Of a stretch of DNA of 64,000 nt, positions 11,641 to 23,477 are shown piece by piece (position 1 is the first letter of the stretch; each line of letters begins with the position of its first letter). The notes beneath the pieces were generated by a model, which was given only the letters and a program-made list of their open reading frames with translations, was not told where the DNA came from and made no database searches. The DNA comes from Portulaca oleracea (taxonomy: Eukaryota > Streptophyta > Magnoliopsida > Caryophyllales > Portulacaceae), in contig CM055881.1 of NCBI GenBank assembly GCA_029582165.1, forward strand, positions 22,735,594 through 22,799,593, given 5' to 3'. A program made the translations under genes and the position numbers.

Positions 11641-12405
11641 TCGGTCAGTCGGTGGTAACTATCGAGGAGAGGAGTTATCGCGATGATTACTTCTAAGAAA
11701 CCGATGTTAGAAGTAGAACATAACTCTAAGGATGAGGAATTCCATCATTTTGACATCGTTGCTACCTTGGATAAGGCGAAGCACCTTTGGACTTTGATCC
11801 CTATTCGATAGAAAAGTCAACGCCATACTCGGGAGGCGGTACTTTCTGGTTTACCATTAGGAAGGAGAGCACAGGGCCCACATCCTTTCCCTCGACTCGA
11901 AGGAAATCACCACTTTGGATTGAGTGCGTCCCAGCGAGGAGGAACAACGGTTGGCGAGAGAAGGTTGTGAGGGTCAAGAAGAGGTGAGCCAATCGCTTTA
12001 TAATATAAAGCGTATCCACTCACGCTTAATGGTCGGTTATAAAAGAAGGAGATTGTTTCCCTTACTTTGGCTTCCGAGCCATACTACTTGAAAAGCGAGG
12101 ATTTTGGTTCCGGATGGAAATTTTCGGTGACGCATCTTTGCTTGAAGAAGAACTTTTCACACAAGACGGAGAGCAAGAGAGCAAGACCCACTAGATTGGA
12201 CTCATCTGGCGGGAGCAACATCTTTGGGATTTTGTTGGTCGGGAGGCACGGAGAAGAGAAATCTGTGGAAGCACTTTCCCTCGCCCTATCAAGCATGGAT
12301 TTCGATCCTATTGAGCTCATTGCAACATGGGGCCAGTAGAACAAACAAATAACCTGGATATCAGCTGATGGAGATAAGGAGTTCACTCTAGCTATAGGAG
12401 AGTCT

Positions 12406-14030
12406 GTGCATAGATCTGGGTCTAGTCCTCATTCTGTTTCTGTTCCACTTTCAGAGTCTGTCTTAGAGTCGGGCCTTAAGCCCACTAAGTCTGTTGCATC
12501 TACTTCTGAAGGGTCTGTTGAGTCATCTGTTGATGTTTTTGTTTCTCCATTCAATGAAATGAACTCTTTCGCTTACGACTCTTCTCGTTCCCCATCCCTG
12601 AACTGCTTTGCCTCAGATAAAAATAATAATGATGCTGTAAACGAACCCAACATTCCCAAAGATCTTTTAAAGGCTGTAGAGGAGCACGAGAATCGAATTT
12701 CTGTAATTGAAGAAACCATAACTGTAAATCTGGGTACCCCGGAGGAACCTAAGATAACCAAAATCGGGAAATCTTTAACTCTCAAAGAGCAAGAGCGATT
12801 CACTCTACTCTTACGAGAATTTGTGGATGTCTTTGCCTGGTCGTACCAAGATATGCCCGTAGGCGGAAATAGTGAGCATAGAATACCACTTTACCACGAT
12901 GCTAAACGATCAAGCGAAGCTTGGAGAATGAAACGAGTGGGCCTTGAAGATCAAGGAAGAGGTTGAGAAGCGATTAAGTGCGGGTTCATTAGGTGTCGGA
13001 ATATCCACAATGGGTAGCAAATGTAGTTCGGTTCGAAGAAGGATGGGAGAGTTCGAATGTGTGTAGATTTTAGGGATTTGAACAAAGCAAGTCAGAAAGA
13101 TGACTTTCCTTTACCCACATTGATATCTTAGTAGACAATACTTGTGGCCACGCCCTTCTTTCATTCATGGGCGGTACTCGGTTATAATCAAGTCAAGATG
13201 TCGAGGAGGATATGGAGAAGACAACGTTCATCACTCGTTGGGGTACATTACGCTACGTAGTGATGCCATTTGGGTTAAAGAATGCGGCGCAACCTATCAA
13301 AGGATGCCACCACATTGTTGCATGATATGATGCATAGGAAGAGAGGTTTACGTGGATGATATGATTATTAAATCCGTCGATCGCGAAACACATTTAGATA
13401 GCCTTAGAAAGTTTTCCTTAGGCTCGTAAATGCGGAATGAGATTAAATCCACGAAATGTGTCTTGGGGTGGCGTCGGGTAGGCTGTTAGGTTTTGTCGTA
13501 AGTTCCGGGTATCGAGTCGATCTGCCAAAAATCAAGGCGTACTGAAATGCCACCGCCTAAGGCAGAAAAGGAGATAAGAGGTTTCCTAGGTGCTCTGATC
13601 ATGCATAAGCGGTTCATAGCAAAATTGACCATGATCTGTGACCCCATATTTATGAAGGTGAGAGAGAGTCAAACCAGTGGGATGAAAAATGCCAAGCGAC
13701 CTTTGACAGATCAAAGAATACTTGGCCAATCCACGCTTTAATGCCTCCACGCTGAAGACCCTTATTGTTATATTTAACTATCACGAGAGGCAGCAATGGG
13801 GCTATGTTAGCTCAAAGATCTGAAGGTGAAGAGCGAGCAATCTACTATTTAAGTAAGAAATTCTTGGAATATGAGACTCGGTACTCCAACATTGAGAGGT
13901 TGTCCTTAGCTCTTGTTTGGCGGCGAGGAAACTACGTCACTACATGCTTGCTCATACGGTGCGTGTATCGCTTTCATGAACCCTCTCAAGTATTTGATGG
14001 AGCAACCATTGGTCGATAGCGGGGTAGCTC
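12406..14030 (+). pseudogene. T1 reverse transcriptase and RNase H
   Basis: The N-terminal part at 12406-12966 contains FVDVFAWSYQDMP, the usual entry to Tat-lineage RT. Fingers and palm segments follow in shifting frames (VDFRDLNKAS near 13062, MPFGLKNAA near 13263). The catalytic YVDD is present at 13349-13360 within EVYVDDMIIKS. The RT-linked RNase H is at about 13760-14030, with AIYYLSKKFLEYETRYSNIE. Multiple single-base indels destroy the frame, including one between YVDD and the next segment. Confidence 0.75.
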
Positions 14031-14159
14031 GATGGATGGTCATCTTTGTCGGAGTTTGATTCTGATTTGTTCCATGAAGGCCATAAAAGGAAGAGTGGTG
14101 GCGGATTTTACGTTTGAACTACCCGTAAAGGAAGCTTGTGAGGAAGAACTCGAATTTCT

Positions 14160-14590
14160 GATGAGGAAATATTTCAAACGCAGAAAGAAACTTGGGAAAT
14201 GTATTTTGATGGCGCCTCTAATCAAAGTGGATATGGAGTAGGAATCATTCTGATCTCACCTGAAGGAGCACATACTCCGATTTCGGTGAAATTGGATTTT
14301 GAAGCCACCAACAATGTGGCTGAATATGAAGCATGCATCATTGGTATGCAAGCTGCGGTAGAGATGGGCATAAAATGCATAAGAGTATTTGGGGATTCAA
14401 GCCTCATAATCAATCAAGCTTCCAATAAGTGGAAGGTAAAGAATGAAGCTTTAACACCTTACCAAGCTTATGTGAGAGAGTTAGCAGAACACTTTGATCA
14501 AATAGTGTTCACTTATTTACCTCGGGAGCATAATGAATTAGCGGACGCTTTGGCTAAGCTGTCATCATTGCTTAATATCCCGAGAGGAGC
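14160..14590 (+). CDS. T1 second (archaeal-type) RNase H domain
   Basis: This segment reads openly from about 14199. Catalytic acidic positions are visible in order: YFDGAS, AEYEAC, GDSSLI and NELADALA. A second RNase H after the RT-linked one is a diagnostic trait of the Tat lineage. It is part of the pol polyprotein rather than a separate gene; the open frame runs on to 14972 into the integrase zinc finger. The T2 counterpart is at 47567-48146. Confidence 0.85.
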
Positions 14591-14739
14591 CGTTTCTATG
14601 CCCATATGTGTAGATCGAAGAGCTCAGCCGGCTTATGTGTATTCTTTGGAGGTTTGTGAGGTAGACCCAACTTGTTGGTATTACGATATACACCAGTACC
14701 TCACCAAAGGAGCTTACCCTGAAGGTTCCACTACGAGGT

Positions 14740-15910
14740 CACAAAGAGCAATTAGACTCTTGGCTTCACAGTATTGCTTGATTCAAGGTCAATGTCTGAA
14801 AAGCGACATAGGCATCAATTTGCTTTGTCTAAGCCGGGAGGAAACTAAGAATTTGATGGAAGAAGTTCATGGAGGAGAATGTGGTCCGCATATGAATGGA
14901 CGGATGTTGTCCAAAAAAATACAAAGAATGGGGTATTACTGGTCAACTATGGAAGTCATCGCGATTACGTGAAGAAGTGCTACAAGTGTCAAATTTATGC
15001 GAACTTGCAACACCAACCCCCTTCATTCTTGACTACTTTAACCTCGCCTTGGCCTTTTTCAGTATGGGGCATCGATATCATAGGGAAGATCACTCCTAAA
15101 GGAACAGGAGGACATGAGTATGTGCTTGTAGCCATTGACTACTTCACAAAGTGGGTAGAAGCTGCATCATATGCAAAGTTGACTTCTAAACATGTTGCTA
15201 AATTCATACTTACAAATATTATATGCGTTCTGGGGTACCTCACGAGTTGATTAGTGATAATGGGGTTCATTTCAAGAGGAGACAGCGAGTTGTTAGCTAA
15301 ATATAAGATCGAACATCATAGATCTTGGTTTATAGACCTCAAACCAGCGGAGGCGGTTGAGGCGACTAACAAGAACATTACCAGGATAATAGAGAAAATG
15401 GCCACAACTTATAAGGATTGGCCAGATAAGTTACCTTTCGCCTTATGGGGCTATCGAACTTCTATCCGTACATCCACCGGAGCAACTCCTTACTCTTTGG
15501 TATACGGAGTAGAAGCGGTGTTGCCAGTAGAGGTGGCAATACCTTCACTGCGAATTGTAGTGGAAAGTCAGATTCCAGAAGCGGATTGGGCTAAAGCTAG
15601 GTATGAGGAACTGGTTAACATCGACGAAAGGAGACTCAGAGCCATGCACAATGTCCAGATATACCAGAATCGTGTGTCCAGGGCATTTAACAGGAAGGTC
15701 AGACCTAAAGACCTTGGAGAGGGTGACATGGTTCTGAAGGAGGTAAGGGCACCTATTCAGGACCCGAGAGGAAAGTTTAGGCCCAATTGGATGGGTCCAT
15801 ACATCATAAAGAGATCCTTCCGGGAGAAATTTGTGAAGTTAGTTGATCTGGAGGGTGAAGAATATGCTCAGCTAACTAATTTAGACCAGCTAAAGAAGTT
15901 TTATGCATAA
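14740..15910 (+). pseudogene. T1 integrase
   Basis: The zinc-binding region begins near 14868 (VHGGECGPHMNGRML) and continues after a frameshift at about 14966 with CYKCQIYANLQHQPPS. The core has GIDIIGK and, in another frame, HELISDNGVHF near 15240-15275. The C-terminal half is open at 15254-15910 and includes GATPYSLVYGVEAVLP and DPRGKFRPNWMGPY, ending in TAA. At least two frameshifts break it. Integrase would insert the cDNA into the genome. Confidence 0.8.
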
Positions 15911-17040
15911 GGGTAAAGTGGACATAGAAACTGGTGACCGAAACCAGCAACTATCCTCAAAGATATTAGCCACTGGCTTATTTAAGTCAGCAACTAAAAC
16001 ACTATTTTTTGAACTACGATGGCCTGATTCCATGTAATGTGGATACGTAGGAAGCTTTTTCTAAAGTCCGGCCCAAATAAATAAAAATTTCCCGACAATT
16101 TATTTTGGTTATCTGTATTTTAGCCCTTGAAGCAACATGAGCTCTTCGCGATTCATGCAACTTAAGACCTTTATAGGGCTTTAAATATTATCCGGGCTTA
16201 AGTGAATCCACGCGGATTTCTGAACTTTCGGCCGAAATACTCACGAAATTTTGGAGGCGGTTTTGGGGCAAATCCGCGGATTTCGGACCTTGCTCGGCCC
16301 AGTTCCCTTGGCGAATCCTCGCGGATTTTACTAATCTTTAGCCCGAAATACTCACGAAATTTTCGGAGCAGTTTTGGGACGAATCCGCGCGGATTTCAAA
16401 CCATGTTCGATCCATTTTCCCCATTAGACCTACGCGGATTTTTCAAACTTTTGCCCCAAAATACTCGCATGATATTTTCAGAGCAGTTTTGGGCGAATCC
16501 GCGCAGATCTTTTAGAACCCAACATCTCAGGATCCACGCGGATTTTGTTACCAATCCGGCCCAAAATACTCACGATATTCTCGGAGCAATTCTAGGTAGA
16601 TCCGCGTGGATCCCTCGCCTTTCTATGCCCTTTTCGTTTCTGAAAATCTGCGCGGATTTACTTAATGACCCGGATACTCACTTGATTTTGTCAGAGCAGT
16701 TCGGGTCAGATCCACGCGGGTTTTGTATTTTCCTAGGCCTAACCTTAATTCTCGTGGGTTACTTTCTTGATGCAAAAATCTTCGTGGATTTTACATTATT
16801 TTGATCGGAAATAAATTTTGGTGTGCGAAGTCACGCGGATTTCACACATGTAATTGAAAATTAAATCGTAAAATGCAATTTATTATTTCAAGCAAACCTA
16901 AAGCCTAAAGATCAAAAACGAAAAGAGAGCATGCAAGCTTATAACTTGCAACTACAACGTTCATCGGCATCAAAAAAAAAATAAAATAAAATAAAATAAA
17001 AAAACAAAAAAAAAAGCTAAAGGCAAGGCAGCATCAGTAT
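15911..17040 (+). repeat. T1 3' region with ~110-bp tandem repeats carrying the palindrome
   Basis: Between about 16200 and 16850, five diverged units of 104-113 bp share AAATACTCACGAAATTTTCGG and GAGCAGTTTTGGG. Twelve palindrome-like motifs (AATCCGCGCGGATTT and variants) occur at spacings alternating roughly 45-50 and 63-68 bp. The plus-strand frame 16202-16804 (repeated NPRGF) is translation of this repeat, not a gene. An (A)n/(AAAAT)n tract lies at 16970-17015. Tat/Ogre 3' regions are known to be hypervariable and to generate satellites. Confidence 0.8.
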
Positions 17041-17990
17041 CTAATCCTGTTTGAGTTTCTTTCCAAACTCTAGAATAGTGTTTGACCCAGATCCTTCACT
17101 TTGTGTAGACGCTCTTCGTTGTCTTTTCTTGGCAGCATAGTCACTGGGGGCTTTCTCTTTACCTTTCCCAGTAGTGTTAGGGGTCGGTTGAGTCACTGAT
17201 GGGTTCAATTCTTTTTCCTCATCTTCCTTTAACTGCTCCCTAGTAACGGAATCTTTTTCAAATATCCAATGGCGATAAGCTGTAGATACATAGGTACTTC
17301 CACCTGTTGTAGGAACAGTGAGAGTTGGCCTGCTCATCCAATAGTCCTGCCAAGATCGAACCTTGGAAGTGTCGTTGGTGATGGTCTTAGGATTAGGCGG
17401 AATGCGATCGGTGAAGGGACACATTGTTTTCTCCTGATTTGGCGTCTGGCTCGTCCAGGAAAGTAGTAGGTGGTGTAGGTCAAACCCACAAGTCTCACAA
17501 AAGGGTGTCGATGATCTTATCCTCCACCAAGAGATGTGCCACTTGACATACCATCTCTTCGATGAACCATTTCAACCACCTGTCCGTTGAACGCTCCTTG
17601 TGTGTTCGGGCACGTTGGCAAAATTGGGTCATCCGGAATGTGGCTTCGTTCTTGGGAGGCGCCAAGAAGCGGGTATGCTCCATCAACCCTATCTACAAGA
17701 GAAGAAAAGGAAGGTTAGATTCCAGGGAAAAATCAAGTCCACGCGGATTTGAGAACAGTAAGTTGGGGTAGGTGCGAAATCCGCGCGAATTTCGGGAGAG
17801 TTGTAGAAATTTCACCTGAAGCAGTAGGGGGCTTCCTGAGAATTCGCTTTCAGATTCTTCACAAATTCGGTCCAAGCCCATGATAGTTTCAGCCACTATC
17901 ATTGGTGCTAGCTTTTGATCACCACGGAGGCTCTCACTGATATTGATTAACGAAGCCGGACCACTGTTGGATACAGCATCCGCGCAAATT
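17041..17990 (-). pseudogene. T1 antisense PMD/aminotransferase-like gene remnant
   Basis: The minus strand carries exon-like pieces homologous to the T2 antisense gene. Near 17830-17985 is PMIVAETIMGLD followed by GSPLLLQV (T2: PLMLAETIMGLD and GSPLLLRV). At 17495-17686 is MMEHTRFLAPPKNEATF. Near 17400-17470, in another frame, is GLTYTTYYFPGRARRQ (T2: GLTHMTFYFPERVRRQ). At 17041-17424 is a basic tail rich in Lys, Arg and Ser. The first exon seen in T2 is missing. Frameshifts make it a pseudogene. Extra antisense ORFs with plant-mobile-type domains are known in Tat-lineage elements; their role is unknown. Confidence 0.6.
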
Positions 17991-18200
17991 TGTTAGCCAG
18001 CTCAGGCAGTTCGGATAAAACTGGGCTTGCGCGGATTTTTGGACCTGCACAGACTAGCGCGGATTTCACTCAAATTTCTGGGCCTGCACAGGTTGGCGCG
18101 GATTTTAGGAGTTGTGGGCTCGGTTTTGAATTTTGGGCCGGATACTGGGGGCTGCGCGGATTTTGGGGTTAAGCTCGAGTCCACGCAATTTTTGCAATTT
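17740..18200 (+). repeat. Palindrome cluster around the T1 antisense gene
   Basis: About eight or nine copies of AATCCGCGCGGATTT variants (for example near 17740, 17780, 18030, 18055, 18095 and 18155) lie in and upstream of the antisense gene remnant. A smaller group follows at 19000-19240, including ATCCGCGCGGATTC at 19225. Confidence 0.7.
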
Positions 18201-19709
18201 CTGGGCCAAGCGTGTGGTCCGTGCGAGTAAGTTTGGACCCAAGGTTGGGATATGAGTCGGAGTCAAGCACATCTAATTTCCCATAGTTTCTGTCAAAATT
18301 GCTGAGCTGATCAAAGGCCCGAATTATTTATTTACGAGCAGACTCGTTGTATTAATTGCTTCTGGCAAAATTTATAGAAATCAACTCTTGTTATGACCAC
18401 GGCTCAATGTTCTGTCTCAGTTGTTGTGTTGCATGTAGTCGTAGTTTTTTTGGTAATACATTAGCATTTACATTGTGGTCTGTGTGAGTCAAATAATAAA
18501 TAAAACAAAGTATTAATTGTCTAAGCATTATACATGGAAAGTTACTCAATCGTCATCAGAAACTAAGTCTATATATTCTGGGCCTGAGAAACCAAAGCAT
18601 CGGCCTGGTAGAGGAACAGGGTCTTGCCCAATGAAATAGTTCCACCCATCAGCCGCCCAGGAGGAAGTCTATATATTTTGAGGAAGGCATAACTGCAAGC
18701 AATACTCAACTCAGGCATAAACTTTTCAAATGCTCGAGCAAAGTAAGAAAATGAGTCGGAGACAAAATGAAGAAAAATCAAAGCCTACACATTTTGTACC
18801 AAGACTGTCAAGTTCCCCCGCTGATTTGACAACAAATGAAGTGAAACTGCTCAAAATGCCACTGGACTTGACCACAAAATGAGCATGACCAAATACTTGG
18901 GGTCATTTTTAATATGTCAAAACTTAGCCTTATTAGGTTTAAGTTCAAGACTTAGTGACATCATGTGCATGGGTTCTAGCTCAAAGTGAATCCACATGGA
19001 TCCACGGATTTCCCTTAGAAATTTGTCAAATTTCTTGTTCTAGCTCAATTTTGAGTAGCTCAACCTGATTTCGATGAAGCATACCCTGGTGGGCTCATGA
19101 GGAAAATGAAGCAAAAACTTACCGAATGAGGTGCAGGCTAGAGCTCATGTGATTTCTTTCAAAGCTTGGACAATAAGAACAACGAGTCTCTGCGCGGTGT
19201 GAGCTAGGAGTCACACGGATTTTAATCCGCGCGGATTCTGGCGGAAGTGGAGTGGAGGGGAGTATCTTATCCTACCCCATCCATACTCTCCTTTTTTTTC
19301 TTTCTTTTATTTTCTTTCTTTTCATTTCACCTTATATTTTTTTTCTTTTCTTATTTTATTTTTCATTTTTTACTTTATTCTGTTACAGATCAGATACTTA
19401 CAAGTTTGTCCTTTTCAGGAAAAAACATACCAAGCCTGGACAACATCCAGCAATCAAGCTAGCTATAAAACAATTCCGGATATCTTTCAAGCTACCCTTG
19501 GAAGCTGAAGCCTGGACAACATCCAGCAATTTAACCAGCATCGGACTACCTCCGGTCAAGAAATCCAAGCTACCCTTGGATCGTTCAAGCCTGGACAATA
19601 TCCAGCAATTAAAGTTAACATTCGGACTACCTCCAGTTAACTGCAACATTTTTCAAGATGTATACTTTGACTTTCGTCTTATCCAGACTCAGTCAAAGTG
19701 GGGGCTAAC
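18201..19709 (+). other. T1 distal 3' region and polypurine tract
   Basis: No confident gene. A minus-strand 70-codon frame at 18569-18781 is not recognised. At 19440-19650 a short segment containing CCTGGACAACATCCAGCAA recurs about three times. A pyrimidine-rich tract lies at 19285-19380. AAAGTGGGGGCT at about 19695-19706, just before the 3' LTR, is the probable polypurine tract that primes plus-strand DNA. Confidence 0.55.
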
Positions 19710-21047
19710 TGTAGACACAAAATTGATCGAACAAGCGGCACGATAGCGAGCGCATGTGGATTTAGCCGATATGGGCCCAGCGAATTCGCTCGGCACAAAG
19801 CGAGAACAAGCCCATTTCGAGTCAGCTCCACGCGGATTCTGGCCCAAGCAGGATCACGCGGATCCCGCCATTTCGGATGGGAGTCGCGGATCCCCCAGTC
19901 GAGAAGGAGTTGCGGATTTACTAGCCTGACCCAGAATATACCAGGACCCGAAATGTCATCAAATCCGCGCGGATTTGCAAGGCTGGGGCACAAAATGTAC
20001 TGAAACCCAAAATCAGGCGGATCCGCGCAGATTTTGATTTTGGGCCAAAAATCAGGTTCTACAGGGTTTGCGCGGATTTCTTGGGCCAAGCGAACGGCCG
20101 GCCTTAGTACTGGGATTGGAAAATCTGCGCGGATTTCCTTGACCTAACCTAGTCTGCTGCCTATAAAAGGATCCGCGCGGATCCTGCAGAAAGGGAGGAG
20201 GGGACGACTGGAAAAAAGAGGACTGAAAAGAGAAAAAAGTTTACAGAGGGAAAATCTGAAAAAGAGAGGAAAACACTCTTGAGAGCGAATCGACGGAAAT
20301 CCGCGCGGATTTCCGGGTGATATTTCCACGGTCCTGGGAAACGATTTTTTTGGGAGAAGCTTTCGACTGCGTCCTCGGAGCTCACCAAATCCGCGCGGAT
20401 TTGGTAGGGTTTCGACCTTGATTATTTCAGTTTTCTCTTTCGATTGTAACAATGTAGATCGATAATCCCCGCCCGCTGTAACCTTTCTTATTTTCGTACT
20501 TGTTTAAACTTAGTTTAAGTTTTATGCATGCGTTTTCTTTAATTTTGTCGTGACAACTTTTTTTTTTTAGTTTCTTTAAACCCGACCTAGTAAGGGCCGC
20601 TTCGGCGAACGATGCAAGGGCACCCCCTTACATCGATACCTTTACCCCCGGATCCGAATTTCGGTTCGAGACCGGAGTCAACTTTATTTTTGTTAATTTT
20701 TTATAAAATTAACTGGCGACTCCTTTTATTTTTTTTTATGCGAATTAACGTTTTTCAGGCTCAAAACACTGTTCTGAAATCCGCATGGATTTCGGTCGAT
20801 GGTTGGAATCTTGTCGAGAAATCGCGTGGATTTACGGTCATGGCCCAGAACGCGTTGAAATCGGCGTGGATTTCTGGTCGATGGCACGGAATCTTGTCGA
20901 GAAATCGCGTGGATTTACGGTCGATGCCCGCTTCGATCCCGTCGATTACGATAATAAAAACCGTTAAAATTTGTACCCTAAGCAACCCTACGTCGACTTG
21001 ACACCCCGCGGGGGACCGCGCCCCTCCGGGGGGCCGCGGGCCCTACA
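19710..21047 (+). repeat. T1 3' LTR
   Basis: 1338 bp, from TGTAGACACA to GGCCCTACA. It has the same palindromes, TATA box (20162-20168) and 40-bp repeats as the 5' LTR. It carries longer, apparently complete versions of sites that look shortened in the 5' LTR, for example the GC-rich end at 21001-21047. Confidence 0.92.
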
Positions 21048-21052
21048 GTTGT

Positions 21053-22746
21053 CCATCATTTAAGTTTAACTTGACATCAAGTTGGATTAAAGTAATTAGC
21101 ACCAAGTTAGTGTGAGATGGACATCAAGTAGTTACAAAATGAACATCAAGTTATTATGTAATGGACATCGAGTATTTGTGAAAATGAACAACTAGGTGCA
21201 GTGGAATGAGCATGTACATATATAATGGACGTCGAGTGTTTTTGAGATCTACATATAGCAAAATGAGCATCTACATATAGCAAAATGAACAACATTGTTT
21301 GTTAAAATGATCATATATGTATAATGCAGCAAATGATTATCGATAAGTCATTTGAGCATACAACGAAATTGAGATGAACATCAATGTTGTTACTAGATGC
21401 CATTTTGTATCATTTAATTATCGGTAAGTCGTTTGAGCACATAATGGTTTTTGCCACATGAATGTTGACCATCATTTAAGTTTAATGGACATGAAGGTTG
21501 ATTAAATAATTACCACCAAGTTATTTTGAGATGACCATCATGTAATTGCAAATCAACATCAAGTTTTTGTGAACACAACATCAAGTTATTATGTAATGGA
21601 CATCGAGTATTTAAGTTCAGATGGTCTTTGCCACATAAATGTTGACCATCATTTAAGTTGGAATATATAATTAGCACCAAGTTATTCTGGGATAAACATC
21701 AAGTAACTGTGAAAAGAAAGTTTTTGCGAAATGAACACCATGTATGTGTGAAATGGACATCGAGTAGTTGTGAAATGAGCAGCTATGTATAGTAGATTTA
21801 TCATCTAAATATAATGAAAACATATTGGGCAATGAAAAATGGATACTATATATTGAAATCAGATTCACATGTTCATTCATGGAAAATGCACCATCTAAGT
21901 CTAAGAAAAACACACATCAATTAAAACCAATAGCAAAACATATAGCAAAACGGTCGGATCCGATCGTTAATATATATATCCCAAAGTATACTAAATTGAT
22001 ATCCGCACAACTTCAGCACATCATCCATAGCGCTCTGGACAAGTCCTGGTGTCGTGCGTTGCTATTTGGTCGCAAAAATGCCCTTTTGTTGGAACTCATG
22101 ACTCGACAGGACAAAATGGAACATATTCACCGTGCTCGTTCATTTGGTAGTGTTGTGGCATTGGCGGTGGAAGCACGGCGGAGCCTTTTCCCACTTGCAA
22201 TGCGTCAGCAGCAGAACTGCACACATGATGAACAACACATAAAATTGAGATAAATAACACCATTTCATTTGAATAAAAATCAGTCATTATGAGATGAGCA
22301 TCAGTGAACTCATAGTAATTGTACAATGAACGTCAGTAATCGTACAATGAACATCAGGTATTGCATGAATGAACACCAAACATACTGTTATGAACAACAA
22401 TAACCAAACCGAAATGAACATCAGCTTCTGTATGAATGAACACCAACTAATCTTGGAAACGAACATCAGGTTCCGTGTGAATGAACATTAACCAAATTGG
22501 CATGAACATGAAGTATTACATGAATGAACATCAACTAATTGTAGAATGCACATCAGCAAACATTTACAAACAACAATAACCGAATTGATTGAATATGAAT
22601 CAGGTTAGCATAAACACAAAGTTTTGCATGGATGAACATCAACTAATATTTGAAATGAACATCAGGTTCTATATGAATGAACATTAACCAAATTGGCATG
22701 AACATGAAGTATTACATGAATGAACATCAACTGATTGTAGAATGCA
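21053..22746 (-). pseudogene. Mutator interior, right arm, with zinc-knuckle-like remnant on the minus strand
   Basis: Most of the stretch is intron-like repeat, ATGAACATCAA on the plus strand. On the minus strand at about 22029-22235, after a TGTGTGCAG acceptor, there is a coding-like block (ADALQVGKGSAVLPPPMPQH) that hits a stop. It is followed in another frame by FCDQIATHDTRTCPER. An HD-RTCP pattern resembles the C-terminal zinc knuckle of Mutator/FAR1-type transposases. The link is tentative because the first Cys pair is incomplete. The likely 5' exon, from an ATG at about 24091, is described separately. Confidence 0.4.
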
Positions 22747-23469
22747 TAGGGGCGAACTTGTAGCTATGTTAGTGGACACCCCTGGCCAAAGAAAAATTTG
22801 TGATTCTTTAATATTATTCGGAAGAAATTTTCTTAATTGGAATAAGCGGATCACTGTAAAAAAAATTCAAAAAAAACATAATAAGGGTGTCCAATTTAGC
22901 AGCAACCCAAAAATCCTAAAATAATACTCTCTTAGTCCTAAATAATTTGTCCAAGTTGACTAATTAGGTCAAAATTTTTAAATTTTGATCGTTAATTTAT
23001 CAAATTATATGTTGAGTTATTATACAAGGTTGCCACTATTAGATTTGTGATTAAAAATATTTTTTTTTGAATACGATATTATTAGTCTTGCTAAGATAAA
23101 ATGTGAAAAATTAATGGTCAAAATGTTGCATCGAAGAACACGAAAAAGAAAACTGAACAAATTAATTGGGACAGAGAGAGTATCAAATTATTATTTTTTT
23201 TATAAACAAAAAGTATAAGTCAATGAATTAGGTGAAGTAGCAGTATAAGTTTAAGATATAAATATATAGTTAATGTGAAATTTCAATTTATTAGGTTAAC
23301 ATATTTATATGATGATGTGAAATTTTGTAAAACTGGTGAATATATCATTTAATATTTATTTTATTTGTATTGTTATTTATTTAAATTTTATTTTTTTATT
23401 TTTTTAAAACATTTATGTAATAACAAGTATAGTGGACACCCCTAAATTAAATGTCTGGATCCGCCACTG
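22747..23469. mobile_element. hAT-type non-autonomous element
   Basis: Ends are TAGGGGCG at 22747 and, on the minus strand, CAGTGGCGGATCCAG from 23469. They are flanked by a perfect 8-bp duplication AGAATGCA (22739-22746 and 23470-23477). The host repeat rejoins cleanly when it is removed. There is no coding capacity; a Stowaway MITE is nested inside. Confidence 0.85.
22927..23180. mobile_element. Stowaway-like MITE nested in the hAT element
   Basis: The ends CTCTCTTAGTCCTAAATAATT and, inverted, CTCTCTCTGTCCCAATTAATT are flanked by TA on both sides (22925-22926 and 23181-23182). It matches the copies at 31139-31393 and 35829-36111 in general form. Confidence 0.8.
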
Positions 23470-23477
23470 AGAATGCA

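Larger units (their letters stand above)
6631..21047 (+). mobile_element. T1: complete Tat-lineage Gypsy LTR retrotransposon, 14.4 kb
   Basis: It begins TGTAGACACA at 6631, ends GGGCCCTACA at 21047 and has a perfect 5-bp duplication GTTGT (6626-6630 and 21048-21052). The sequence flanking the insertion matches an uninterrupted paralogue at about 21450-21500, confirming the empty site. LTRs are 6631-7964 and 19710-21047. The order gag, protease, RT, RNase H, second RNase H, integrase, then a long 3' region with an antisense ORF is that of the Tat/Ogre lineage. The gag-RT half is full of frameshifts, whereas the second RNase H and integrase C-terminus read openly, so the copy is defective. Confidence 0.93.

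Noticed and set aside
16202..16804. 200-codon frame with repeated NPRGF
   Set aside because: It is the translation of the 110-bp tandem repeat and its palindrome; the same peptide appears in other frames and strands of the LTR.
18569..18781. 70-codon minus-strand frame in T1
   Set aside because: Not recognised, no homologous block in T2, and no splice or promoter support.
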